In this document: positions 15,646 to 23,430 of the stretch, one piece after another
Position numbering within the stretch: the stretch's first letter is position 1
Layout: the number at the start of each line of letters is the position of its first letter
Assembly (NCBI RefSeq): GCF_009674665.1
Contig: NZ_WKJD01000016.1
Coordinates: 310,001-374,000, forward strand
From: Agromyces kandeliae
Lineage (GTDB): Bacteria; Actinomycetota; Actinomycetes; Actinomycetales; Microbacteriaceae
Reading direction: 5' to 3'
Length of the DNA: 64,000 nucleotides
Translations under genes and position numbers: made by a program
Notes under the pieces: model-generated
Told to the model about the DNA's origin: nothing
Databases searched by the model: none
The model's input: only the letters and a program-made list of their open reading frames with translations

Positions 15646-16580
15646 CCCCCACGACCCAGTCGCCGCCGTCGGCGCTGCTCGCGACGATCGAGCACGACCC
15701 GTGGTCCGCGCCCCAGCGGTCCGCACTCGCCTTCCCCGACGGAGCCCCGGCCCGAGTCGAGATTCCGAGCGTCGAGGGTCCCGAGTGCCTCGATGCCGTC
15801 CTCGAGGAGGCGGAGCGACTCGACGTCCCGGTGACCCGTGTCTCGCAGGGATCGGGCGTCGGGATGCTCACCGACCGCGAGATCCGCCGAATGGTCGAGA
15901 CGGCGGCCGCCGTCGGCGTCGAGGTCTCGCTCTTCGCCCGTCCGGGCGCCGGCTGGGACGCCTCCGCGATGGCCCTGGCTTCGGCCGGCGGAGCGGTCTC
16001 CCCCGCGGCTCGCGGGCCCGAGCAGCTCGCTGCCGCCGTGGGTCAGATCCGCCGTGCGGCGGAGCTCGGCGTCCGAAGCGTGCTCGTCGCCGACCTCGGC
16101 GTGCTCGCGGTCTTCCACGAACTGAAGGTGCAGGGGCTGCTTCCGGCCGACATGCAGGCGAAGACCTCGGTGATGCTGCCGATCGCGAACCCGGCCGCCG
16201 CGCTCGTCGCCGAGCGCCTCGGCGCCTCGACGATCAACGTCCCGACCGATCTGACCCTCAACCAGATCGCCCGCCTGCGACAGGCCACCTCGCTCCCGCT
16301 CGACGTGTACGTCGAGGCGCCCGACAACATCGGCGGATTCGTGCGCCACCACGAGATCGCCGACCTCGTGATGGCCGCGGCGCCGATGTACGTCAAGTTC
16401 GGGCTGCGCAACTCCCCCGACGTCTACCCGTCGGGCAGTCACCTCGAGGCGACGACCGTGGCACTCGCCCGCAGCCGGGTCCGCCGTGCCCGCCTCGGCC
16501 TCGACGAGGTGCGCCGCTCGGGTGCCGCCATCGAGTTCTCCGCCCCCGGGGCAGCCGGACTGGCGATCCCCGTCCGCTGA
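15642..16580 (+). CDS. TIM-barrel-like protein, possibly peptidase U32-related
   Basis: A 312-residue soluble protein with alternating helices and strands, as in a TIM barrel (RVSQGSGVGMLTDREIRR, VRSVLVADLGVLAVFHEL, STINVPTDLTLNQIARL, LDVYVEAPDNIGGFVRHHEI, MYVKFGLRNSPDVYPSG). Similar proteins in sugar-acid clusters are sometimes labelled U32 peptidases, but the PS01276-type Cys-containing U32 signature is absent, so proteolysis is unlikely. An aldolase- or isomerase-like role on a deoxy-keto acid is a guess. The ATG overlaps the oxidoreductase stop. Last gene of the plus-strand group, followed at once by a strong hairpin shared with the rhamnosidase. Confidence 0.6.
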   Translation: MTPTTQSPPSALLATIEHDPWSAPQRSALAFPDGAPARVEIPSVEGPECLDAVLEEAERLDVPVTRVSQGSGVGMLTDREIRRMVETAAAVGVEVSLFARPGAGWDASAMALASAGGAVSPAARGPEQLAAAVGQIRRAAELGVRSVLVADLGVLAVFHELKVQGLLPADMQAKTSVMLPIANPAAALVAERLGASTINVPTDLTLNQIARLRQATSLPLDVYVEAPDNIGGFVRHHEIADLVMAAAPMYVKFGLRNSPDVYPSGSHLEATTVALARSRVRRARLGLDEVRRSGAAIEFSAPGAAGLAIPVR

Positions 16581-16586
16581 CCCCAC

Positions 16587-16620
16587 GATCCTCCCCCGCG
16601 TCACGACGTGGGGGAGGATC
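16587..16620. terminator. Bidirectional terminator
   Basis: GATCCTCCCCC pairs perfectly with GGGGGAGGATC around a 12-nt loop. It separates the convergent TIM-barrel and rhamnosidase genes and overlaps the rhamnosidase stop codon at 16619-16621. Confidence 0.75.
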
Positions 16621-18916
16621 ACCCTGCTGTCGCCGCCGAGGCGGGAACCGACCGTCGGTGCCGGCCCGACGCCAGCACCTCGTCGTCGCGTCCCGGGAGC
16701 CGGAGCACGGCCTCGACCGAATCGGGCACGTCGACGTCGACGGCCAGCTGCCCCGCCTCGATGCGCCAGCCCACCGCGATCGTTCCGGACGGCGTGTCGA
16801 GGCTCGTCTGCGCCCAACTGAGCCCGCCACCCGGCTGCGGCGCCACCAGTGCACGACGGTATCCGGGCTCGAGGGGTGCCAGGCCGCCGATCGTCCGGTG
16901 CATCCAATCCACGACCGCGCCGAGCGCGTAGTGGTTGAAGCTCGTCATCTCGCCCGGGTTGATCCGGCCGTCCGGAAGCATCGAGTCCCAGCGCTCCCAG
17001 ATCGTCGTGGCCCCCATCGTGACGGGGTACAGCCACGACGGGCACTCGCGCTGCATCAGCAGCCGGTAGGCGTCGGCGAGGTGACCGGTCCGCGTGAGGG
17101 CGTCGAGGACGTACGGCGTGCCGGCGAACCCCGTGGAGATCCGGTACCCGCCCTCACGGACGAGTTCGGCCAGCCGCCGCCCGGCGGCGTCGCGCTGCTC
17201 GTCGTCGAGAAGATCGAAGGCGATGGCGAGCGCGTAGACGGTGGGACAGTCGCTGCGGATGCGGTCGCCGTCGACGTAGTGCTCGGAGAACGCCGCTCGC
17301 AGCGAGCCCGCCATCGCGGCGAACTCCGCGGCCTCGACGTCGCGGCCGAGCACCTCGGCGATCCGGGCAGCGAGCGTCGCCGTGCGGAACGCGCAGGCCG
17401 TGGCCACCACGGCGGGGTCCGCCTTCGCCTGCCAGGGGGCCGTGGGCGGCGCGTCGGGGTCGAGCCAGTCGCCGAACTGGAAGCCGGTGTCCCAGAGGCC
17501 GTTCGGCGAGAGCAGATCCCGAACCGTCCGAATGTGCGACGCGATCGAGGGCCACTGCTCCTCGAGCACCGCCAGATCCGCATAGGCGGTCCACACCGCC
17601 CATGGCACCCACACCGCGGCGTCGCTCCAGATCGCGGTCGTCTCGTCCTTCAACAGCGACGAGCCGTGGTTCAGGTACTTGATGACGTCCGGGACGACGA
17701 ACGGAACACGACCATCGTGCCCGGCCTGCTCGAGCGCGAGGTCCCTGAGCCAGTCCCGGAGGAAGTCGCCCGCGTCGGCGAGATAGACCGCGCTCGGCGC
17801 GAAGACCGCGATGTCTCCGGTCCAGCCCATGCGCTCGTCGCGCTGCGGACAGTCGGTGGGGACGTCGAGGAAGTTGCCCCGCATGCCCCAGACCGCGTTC
17901 TCGTGCAGGCGCTCGAGCACCGGGTCGGAACAGCCGAACCGCCCGATCCGGCGCAGCTCGGAGCTCACGACGATGGCCTCCAGCCCGCCGCGGTCGCGCA
18001 GCGACGCGGCCCCGCCCGGCCATCCGTCAACCTCGACGAACCGGAAGCCGTGGAAGGTGAACGTGGGTTCGAAGACGTCCGGTCCGCCGGAGAGTACGTA
18101 CCGGTCGGTCGCGCGCGCGGTCCGCAGCGGGCGCGTCCCCAGCTCGCCGTCCTCGAGCACTTCCGCGTGCCGCAGGGTCACCACGTCGCCGGCCTCGCCG
18201 TGGACGTCGACGCGGACCCAGCCCACGAGGTTCTGGCCGAAGTCCACCATGACGGATCCGCGGGCCGACTCCCAGACCTCGACCGGGGCGACCGACTGCT
18301 GCCGCCGCACGGGCGGGCCGATGTACGGTTCGAGCACAGAGTGATCGAAGTCGGTGCGATGCACGGCGCCCCACGCCGGGCCGGAGAACCCCGGACGAAG
18401 CCACGCGTCCGACCGGCGACGGGCGTCGATCTCCTGGCCGTCGTACAGGTCGTCGGCCGTCGTCGCCGACGGACCGGCGCTCCAGGACTCGTCTGTGCCG
18501 ACCGTCTGCACGTGGCCGTCCGCGAAGCGGATCCGGAGCTCGGCGAACGCACCCAGCTCGTGGCCGTAGTAGCGCGATCCGCCGGTCCAGCCGAGCTTGC
18601 CTCGGTACCAGCCGTTCCCGACCGCGAGCCCAATCACGGTGGTCGGCTCGATCAGGGCGGTGACGTCCCACTCCGCATAGCGGAGGCGCCACTCGTAGCT
18701 GGTCCATCCCGGGGTCAGCACGTCCTCCGACGCCGGCAGGCCGTTCACCCACGCCTCCACGACTCCGAGCGCCGTCGCACGCAGCATCGCGCTCACGACA
18801 TCGCCGTGCCCGGGATCGAGCACGAACTCGCGCCGGAAGAGCGGGGCGTCGGTGAGGTGGTCGGCGGCGGAGATCATGTGGGCGTGCCAAGGGCTCATCG
18901 GTGCTGCGGACTCCAT
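16619..18916 (-). CDS. GH78 alpha-L-rhamnosidase
   Basis: About 765 residues, with the domain order of GH78 rhamnosidases: N-terminal beta domains that carry VNGLPASEDVLTPGWTSYEW and VGNGWYRGKLGW, then an (alpha/alpha)6 barrel. The active-site block VPTDCPQRDERMGWTGD contains the conserved Asp and Glu, and TTIWERWDS carries the second catalytic Glu. It removes terminal L-rhamnose from plant glycosides or pectic side chains. No signal peptide is seen, so it acts inside the cell on imported material. The start is uncertain: ATG 18916, ATG 18898 or GTG 18940. It ends convergently with the GntR-side genes. Confidence 0.9.
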   Translation of the reverse strand: MESAAPMSPWHAHMISAADHLTDAPLFRREFVLDPGHGDVVSAMLRATALGVVEAWVNGLPASEDVLTPGWTSYEWRLRYAEWDVTALIEPTTVIGLAVGNGWYRGKLGWTGGSRYYGHELGAFAELRIRFADGHVQTVGTDESWSAGPSATTADDLYDGQEIDARRRSDAWLRPGFSGPAWGAVHRTDFDHSVLEPYIGPPVRRQQSVAPVEVWESARGSVMVDFGQNLVGWVRVDVHGEAGDVVTLRHAEVLEDGELGTRPLRTARATDRYVLSGGPDVFEPTFTFHGFRFVEVDGWPGGAASLRDRGGLEAIVVSSELRRIGRFGCSDPVLERLHENAVWGMRGNFLDVPTDCPQRDERMGWTGDIAVFAPSAVYLADAGDFLRDWLRDLALEQAGHDGRVPFVVPDVIKYLNHGSSLLKDETTAIWSDAAVWVPWAVWTAYADLAVLEEQWPSIASHIRTVRDLLSPNGLWDTGFQFGDWLDPDAPPTAPWQAKADPAVVATACAFRTATLAARIAEVLGRDVEAAEFAAMAGSLRAAFSEHYVDGDRIRSDCPTVYALAIAFDLLDDEQRDAAGRRLAELVREGGYRISTGFAGTPYVLDALTRTGHLADAYRLLMQRECPSWLYPVTMGATTIWERWDSMLPDGRINPGEMTSFNHYALGAVVDWMHRTIGGLAPLEPGYRRALVAPQPGGGLSWAQTSLDTPSGTIAVGWRIEAGQLAVDVDVPDSVEAVLRLPGRDDEVLASGRHRRSVPASAATAG

Positions 18917-19127
18917 CTCGGTGCACGGAACGCTCGTCACGCTAGGTGGTCGTCGCGCTCGCGGCATCCGCAGAAATGCGGAACTCCGCCGACGCCGGAC
19001 ACGTGCCCACATCCTGCCCACAATCGGGCGACTCAGCGATGACATCACTCTGATCACGTTGGCCGTCTCTGCCGCGTATCGATTGGCCGCGAATACAGGA
19101 TCTGCGTGATCCCGGGCCTGCGGGGCG

Positions 19128-19174
19128 GACTGAAAATCGAAAGGTCACCGGATCGATGCCGGTCGGAGCCACAG
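19128..19174 (+). repeat. attR-like copy of the tRNA-Phe 3' half
   Basis: These 47 bp are identical to 983-1029 of tRNA-Phe. They start in the anticodon stem, so the copy is not a working tRNA. An imperfect copy of the tRNA terminator follows at about 19181-19203, and looser similarity to the native flank continues to ~19260. Confidence 0.85.
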
Positions 19175-19659
19175 CAGAAAACCCCCGGGAAGCCGGGGTC
19201 TTCGCGTTTCCGGGTAGGGGGCGGAGGACGCGATCCGTGCCCAGGCTTCGCCCCCTGCCCGCCATCGCGAACTCGCTCGCGGACATGCGCAACGGCGAGC
19301 TGATCGGCGACGTGTCGCCGCACCCGCGCGCCCCCGGATCCAACGTCCCCTGCCCGAGATCGGTGCCCGTGAACCTGCAGCACGCGCCCGAGGCCGAAGC
19401 CCCACGCAGGCCGACCTCGAGGCCGACGACGACTCCGGGGGCACGCGGGGCGGGGTGGGGCCGACCGCGGCGGCGCACATCTCCGACGCCGAACCGCTCG
19501 GCGTTGGACGTCCACATAAGTGAGGACTACTCGGTTCCGCAGGGTGCGAGTACACAGGAAGGGCGTCTCTCGTCGAGCCGGACGTCACGACAGCGGACGC
19601 TGAGATGAGCCCGGTGGTTCGGAATGGAGAGCGCGTCATCGCTGACGAGAGGCTGAGCC
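19175..19659. other. Segment without a supported gene, start of the second island
   Basis: The first ~85 bp repeat the downstream flank of tRNA-Phe. The rest has open frames on both strands, but none shows a recognisable domain, ribosome site or convincing codon pattern. A plus-strand stretch around 19255-19400 reads like a fragment of a decayed gene, and I cannot name it. Confidence 0.5.
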
Positions 19660-20742
19660 ATGGACGCTCCACTTGAATTCGACTCGTGGCGGGACCGCGT
19701 CGAGCGACGGGAGGCCGAGCCGCTGGCTGAGCGCGCCAGCCTTCGCATCGCGAGCTTCGACCTGGTCGACGCCGTGGAGTACCGGCTGGAGAGTCGGGAT
19801 CGTTCGGTCGATGTGATCGCCGAGGTCGGTCAGGTGGGCCGGCATGCCTTCCCTCCCAGGATCGAGGAGATCGACGCGGGCGAAGTGCTCGAACGCCCGG
19901 AAGGCGAAGTGGATCTGCCCGCATTCCGGCCACCCCACCTGGCAGTACACCCGCGGCCCGACGAGCTTCCCGAAGACCTGTACCGACGACGCTGGGCGCG
20001 GCGGCCGATCGGCGAGGAGGATGACAGCGGCGATCCCACCACCGTGTTCCAGCCCGACACCCGCTTCGAGTTCTCCGACACCTCCTATCCCTGGAGCTGC
20101 TGCGGACGGGTCGACACGCCCGGCGGGAGCGGGTCCGGCGTGATGATCGGGCGCCGTCACATGATGACAGCCAGCCACGTCATCGATTGGGGTCCGAACA
20201 ACACTGCAGGCTGGGTGAAGTTCAGCCCCATGGTCTTCGACACGAGCGAACCCTTCGGCTTCGCCTATGCGACGCGGATCTACTGGTGGCTGCAGGCGGA
20301 TGCGTCCGACCGGATCCAGTCCCAGGAGGCGGCCTTCGACTACGTGGTCTGCGTGCTCGATCAGCCGCTCGGTGACCTCACCGGGTGGATGGGGACTCGC
20401 GGCTACTCCACCGACTGGGACGGCGGCGCGTACTGGGCCCATGTCGGCTATCCGCGTGATTCGGGCGGCGACCGGCCGATCTACCACGGACCCGGCGTGA
20501 TGGACAGCACCGTCACCGAGTCGACCGGGGGTCGCGACTCTTTCCGCATCATGCATGAGAACGACGTGATCCCCGGCCAGTCCGGCGGGCCGTTCTTCGG
20601 CTGGTGGGACGGCGAAGTGGGACCGCACGTCATCGCCAGCCAGAGCGCCGAGAACTGGAACACCACGCCGGGTCCCAACGCTGCCGGCGGAGGGAACCCG
20701 CTGCCCGAACTGGCTCGACATGTGCTGACGGTGGAGCCCTGA
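19660..20742 (+). CDS. Trypsin-like serine protease without signal peptide
   Basis: A 360-residue protein. Residues 130-360 form a V8/trypsin-like (S1B-type) protease domain with a complete triad: His173 in TASHVIDW, Asp227 in AAFDYVV and Ser308 in GQSGGPFF. Residues 1-125 are charged, Arg/Glu-rich and of no known family, and there is no signal peptide or membrane segment, so the enzyme seems to stay in the cytoplasm. ATG 19660 follows GAGAGG by eight bases. It is alone between two tRNA-Phe 3' copies. Secreted V8-like enzymes are common, but a cytosolic one with a novel N-terminal region is not. Target unknown. Confidence 0.8.
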   Translation: MDAPLEFDSWRDRVERREAEPLAERASLRIASFDLVDAVEYRLESRDRSVDVIAEVGQVGRHAFPPRIEEIDAGEVLERPEGEVDLPAFRPPHLAVHPRPDELPEDLYRRRWARRPIGEEDDSGDPTTVFQPDTRFEFSDTSYPWSCCGRVDTPGGSGSGVMIGRRHMMTASHVIDWGPNNTAGWVKFSPMVFDTSEPFGFAYATRIYWWLQADASDRIQSQEAAFDYVVCVLDQPLGDLTGWMGTRGYSTDWDGGAYWAHVGYPRDSGGDRPIYHGPGVMDSTVTESTGGRDSFRIMHENDVIPGQSGGPFFGWWDGEVGPHVIASQSAENWNTTPGPNAAGGGNPLPELARHVLTVEP

Positions 20743-20824
20743 CACGCCCGACCCCGGGAGATGAGCCAGCGTCGCGTCGCCGGCTCGGGGCGCGCCACGG
20801 CGCCGTGTCGACGGGGCGGCGGCG

Positions 20825-20850
20825 AAACCGGATCGATGCCGGTCGGAGCC
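20825..20850 (+). repeat. Third tRNA-Phe 3' end copy
   Basis: The last ~24 bases of tRNA-Phe (T arm and acceptor strand) recur exactly, with the terminator-like hairpin behind them. It closes the 1.7-kb protease segment, giving a tandem array of attachment-like copies at 983, 19128 and 20825. Confidence 0.75.
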
Positions 20851-20856
20851 GCCCGC

Positions 20857-20885
20857 GAAGACCCCCGGTTCACCCGGGGGTCTTC
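20857..20885. terminator. Bidirectional terminator behind the third tRNA-Phe copy
   Basis: GAAGACCCCCGG pairs perfectly with CCGGGGGTCTTC. It probably stops the protease gene from the left and the deaminase gene from the right. It is evidently derived from the tRNA-Phe terminator. Confidence 0.8.
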
Positions 20886-20937
20886 GCGTATCCGGGCGAG
20901 TCAGACGATCCGCCGCCACCCGGGCGCCTGCCACGTC

Positions 20938-21945
20938 TCAATCGGATCGATCGCGCTTCCACGTATCGATCTCGCCATGGAGCCGAGCGCGCTCGTCCGG
21001 CTCCAGAAACGCGGAGTCGATCGAGTTCCTCGCCAGCTGCTCGACCGCTCGGGCGTCCAGGCCGAACTCCGCGACGACAGCGTCGAAGTTCGCATCGAGG
21101 TAGCCGCCGAAGTAGGCCGGGTCGTCGGAGTTCAGGCTCACGAGCAGGCCGAGTTCGAGCATCCGAGGCAGCGGATGCTCCGCCATCGTCTCGACCGTGC
21201 GCAGTCGGACGTTCGACAGCGGGCAGACGGTGAGTGGAACGCGCTCGCGCACCAGTCGCTCGACGAGCTCGGGATCCTCGAGACTCCGGATGCCGTGGTC
21301 GACGCGTTCGACGTGCAGCAGGTCGAGGGCCTCCCAGACGTACTCGGCCGGGCCCTCCTCACCAGCGTGCGCCACAACATGCAACCCCGCGTCGCGAGCC
21401 ATCCGGTAGACCTCGACGAACAGTGACGGCGGGTAGCCGACCTCCGCGGAGTCCAAGCCGATGCCATCGATCGGCAGGCCGGCACCGAGTACATGGGTGA
21501 GCGCGCCCATCGCGTCCTCCGCCGGAAGGTCGCGCCAGAACGACATGATGAGCTTCGTCGTCATCCCGTGGTCGGCAACGCTGCGGTCCAGTGCGCTCCG
21601 GATGCCGCGGACGACGGTCTCGGCCGGGATCCCGCGTCGGGTGTGCGCTTGGACGTCGAAGAAGATCTCCGCGTGCCGCACCCCTGCTGCCGCTGCTCGA
21701 ACGAGGTAGCGACGGGTGACCTCTGCGAAGTCGTCCTCGTCGCGCAGGACCTCGAGGTTCACGTAGAGGAGGTCGAGGAACGACTGGAGGTCGGTGAAGT
21801 CGTACTGCGCCTCGAGGTGCTCGAGCGACCGCCACGGCAACTCGATGCCGTGCTTCGAGGCCGTCTCGATGATGAATGCGGGCTCCAGCGTTCCCTCGAG
21901 GTGGAGGTGGAGTTCCGCGACCGGCGGCCGCACGAGATACGACAT
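20938..21945 (-). CDS. Adenosine deaminase family protein, probably adenine deaminase
   Basis: A 335-residue zinc TIM-barrel deaminase. The metal site is seen in ELHLHLEGT (His-x-His), VVAHAGEE with the catalytic Glu in the following helix, VDHGI, and SLNSDDPAYF with the metal Asp. The stretch GLDSAEVGYPPSLF, with SAE where adenosine deaminases have the GxE motif of the substrate pocket, is typical of the bacterial adenine-deaminase subgroup, which makes hypoxanthine in purine salvage. Start ATG 21945; a GTG two codons earlier (21951) is equally possible. The gene lies just outside the tRNA-derived repeats. Confidence 0.85.
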   Translation of the reverse strand: MSYLVRPPVAELHLHLEGTLEPAFIIETASKHGIELPWRSLEHLEAQYDFTDLQSFLDLLYVNLEVLRDEDDFAEVTRRYLVRAAAAGVRHAEIFFDVQAHTRRGIPAETVVRGIRSALDRSVADHGMTTKLIMSFWRDLPAEDAMGALTHVLGAGLPIDGIGLDSAEVGYPPSLFVEVYRMARDAGLHVVAHAGEEGPAEYVWEALDLLHVERVDHGIRSLEDPELVERLVRERVPLTVCPLSNVRLRTVETMAEHPLPRMLELGLLVSLNSDDPAYFGGYLDANFDAVVAEFGLDARAVEQLARNSIDSAFLEPDERARLHGEIDTWKRDRSD

Positions 21946-21948
21946 GTT

Positions 21949-22030
21949 CACCGTCCCGAACCCTCAGATGGCTCAGAAGATAGTCCGCACATCCGGAGGC
22001 GGCTCGGGACCTTCGGCACGCGCCCACGGC
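21949..22030. repeat. Imperfect dispersed repeat, copy 1
   Basis: About 80 bp aligning with 22965-23047, with identical blocks CACCGTCCCGAACCC at one end and 24 bp at 22003-22026 matching 23019-23042. The two copies flank the AIM24 gene in the same orientation. Confidence 0.7.
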
Positions 22031-22084
22031 GGGTAGGAGAGCTGTCGGCTCCCCTGCCCGAGCCGGAGCAGGTGTGCCCGGTTC

Positions 22085-22765
22085 CTACGAACCGGAGGAG
22101 CGCTGCGGGTTGACCCGCTTGATCCACTCGATCAGGTCGAAGCTCGAGCGCGTCTGCAGCCATACCCGGCCCGGGCCGGTGAAGTCGGTGACGAGGCCCT
22201 CGCCGCCGAGGATCGTCGACTTCCAGCTGCCCGCCTTGCGCACCGCGTACTGGACCGTCTCGTCGAACGCGACCACATGTCCGGTGTCGAGCGTCATCGT
22301 CTCGCCTGCGGCGAGTTCCGCAGGGACGATCGCCCCGTACGTCGAGAGCAGCAGGTCACCCGTCCCCGTGCAGCGGAGCAGGATCAACCCCTCGCCGCTG
22401 AAGAACGACTTGCCGCCGCCCCACTTCGAGTCCACGTCGATCGAGGGATCCGAGGCGCTCCAGGAACCCGACTGGACGAGCAGCGCGGTCCCGCCGTCCA
22501 ACGCGACCTTCGTCATGTCGCCGGGCAGGGTGGCGGCCACGCCGACCTGACCGCCGCTGCCGGAGTGGAAGTCGTTGACGAAGAAGCTCTCACCGCCGAG
22601 GCTCCGCCGCAGCCCCTTCATGAAGCCGCCCCGTGTCGACGTCTCGATCGTGATGTCTCCGCGGGTCATCGCCATGGCCCCCGCCTCGACCCGCACCGAC
22701 CCGCCCGGTGGCAGCGTCACCGTGCCCATCGCGAAGGCGGGTCCTGAAGAGATATCCACGTCCAT
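22085..22765 (-). CDS. AIM24 family protein (TIGR00266-like)
   Basis: A 226-residue all-beta protein of the AIM24/TIGR00266 family. It has the N-terminal VTLPPGGSVRVEAGAMAMT, the central GGESFFVNDFHSG, the second repeat ILLRCTGTGDLLLSTYGAI, and the C-terminal YAVRKAGSWKSTILGGEGLV and FTGPGRVWLQTRS. These are double-psi or beta-helix-like proteins of unknown biochemical role, often cytoplasmic in bacteria. No signal peptide or catalytic residues are visible. It is a lone gene flanked by a dispersed repeat on each side. The ATG is chosen at 22765, the first in frame. Confidence 0.85.
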   Translation of the reverse strand: MDVDISSGPAFAMGTVTLPPGGSVRVEAGAMAMTRGDITIETSTRGGFMKGLRRSLGGESFFVNDFHSGSGGQVGVAATLPGDMTKVALDGGTALLVQSGSWSASDPSIDVDSKWGGGKSFFSGEGLILLRCTGTGDLLLSTYGAIVPAELAAGETMTLDTGHVVAFDETVQYAVRKAGSWKSTILGGEGLVTDFTGPGRVWLQTRSSFDLIEWIKRVNPQRSSGS

Positions 22766-22964
22766 GCGTTCCCCCGAGTGCTCGTCACGTGCGTTTGCGC
22801 CACACCCTACTGGTACCGGACTCCACCGTCCGCTACGGTGGCCGTGTCCCCCGGTGACCTGCCCACTCCAGCGGGAGTCGATGTCCGAGACCGCGGCAGG
22901 CGGTCGGCGGGCTCCGCTACGTCTCCGTCCCGGCGCGTGCCCGACCGTCGAGATGCGACAGGAT

Positions 22965-23047
22965 CACCGTCCCGAACCCCTCGATGGCCCAGAACCTCGT
23001 CCGTGCATCGCGCGTCGACTCGGGACCTTCGGCACGCGCCCAAGGCG
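22965..23047. repeat. Imperfect dispersed repeat, copy 2
   Basis: The second copy of the ~80-bp element at 21949-22030, about 1 kb away in direct orientation. Bases 23019-23042 are identical to 22003-22026. Confidence 0.7.
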
Positions 23048-23112
23048 AGTGCGGCGCGCGAGCGGAGCATCCGCCGCCCGCTCGCCGCGACGGGGTCGAC
23101 GCTCGCCGAACG

Positions 23113-23147
23113 CCCGACGGAGCCGGCGCGCGGCCGGCTCCGTCGGG
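23113..23147 (-). terminator. Terminator of the CopZ-CopA-YHS operon
   Basis: CCCGACGGAGCCGG pairs perfectly with CCGGCTCCGTCGGG around a 7-nt loop. It lies 8 bp beyond the YHS gene stop on the minus strand. Confidence 0.8.
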
Positions 23148-23154
23148 CCTCGGT

Positions 23155-23403
23155 TCAGGCCATCGCGTACCGCTCCGGGTCCGCGTCGAAGAGCGGCCCG
23201 CAGGCGGCGCAGCAGAACCAGTACCGCTGTCCGTCGTGGTCGCGGAAGAGGCCGGCCCGCTCCGCGTCGGCCTTCACGACCATGCTCCCGGGCATGACCG
23301 GGCACTCGGCCAGGTCGTCGGGGCCTCGCAGCAGGTCGGTCGCCTCGTCGGGCTTCGAGGCGTGGCCGGTGGCGTTGCCGGTGCTGCAGCAGTGTGCGCT
23401 CAT
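23155..23403 (-). CDS. YHS-domain heavy-metal-binding protein
   Basis: An 82-residue protein. The C-terminal half is a YHS domain: CPVMPGSMVVKA, FRDHDGQRYWFCCAACGPLFDADPERY, with a CCAAC metal-binding knot. The N-terminus has an additional Cys pair (HCCSTGNATGHA). Such small proteins bind copper or related ions and often lie beside P1B ATPases. It is the last gene of the copper operon, 27 bp after CopA, and is followed by a strong terminator. It probably acts in the cytoplasm as a copper buffer or donor to CopA. Confidence 0.87.
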   Translation of the reverse strand: MSAHCCSTGNATGHASKPDEATDLLRGPDDLAECPVMPGSMVVKADAERAGLFRDHDGQRYWFCCAACGPLFDADPERYAMA

Positions 23404-23430
23404 GGATGGTGTCCTTTCAGGTCGCGTGGA

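Larger units (their letters stand above)
983..19174. mobile_element. Putative tRNA-Phe-integrated metabolic island (no integrase)
   Basis: The segment is bounded by a perfect 47-bp direct repeat of the tRNA-Phe 3' half. Inside are a sugar-acid uptake and oxidation operon, its GntR regulator, three accessory enzymes and a rhamnosidase. There is no integrase, excisionase, transposase or plasmid gene. Base composition looks like the host, so it is either long resident or from a close relative. Mobility is inferred only from the repeats. Confidence 0.6.
19175..20850. mobile_element. Second small tRNA-Phe-bounded segment
   Basis: The segment between the second and third tRNA-Phe 3' copies is 1.7 kb and holds one protease gene and a decayed stretch. 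No integrase is present. It looks like the leftover of an older element, or cargo stacked next to the larger island. Confidence 0.5.
22766..23154. other. Gene-free segment with dispersed repeat and terminator
   Basis: The segment contains the second dispersed-repeat copy (22965-23047) and the terminator of the copper operon (23113-23147). No supported gene is seen. Confidence 0.6.

Noticed and set aside
15642-16580. Peptidase U32 as a firm call
   Set aside because: The U32 Cys-containing signature is missing. Only the barrel-like pattern and the resemblance to loosely named relatives support the link.
15701-19042. Very long open frame on the plus strand opposite the rhamnosidase
   Set aside because: The translation is Arg/Pro/Gly-rich without domains, and runs against well-supported genes on both strands. 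It is an antisense shadow of high GC content.
19128-19200. Second tRNA-Phe gene
   Set aside because: Only the 3' half from the anticodon stem on is present; the D arm and 5' acceptor strand are missing.
19156-19608. Possible short gene after the second tRNA-Phe copy
   Set aside because: It begins within the tRNA fragment, shows no domain, and the middle part looks at best like gene debris. Reported only as an unassigned segment.
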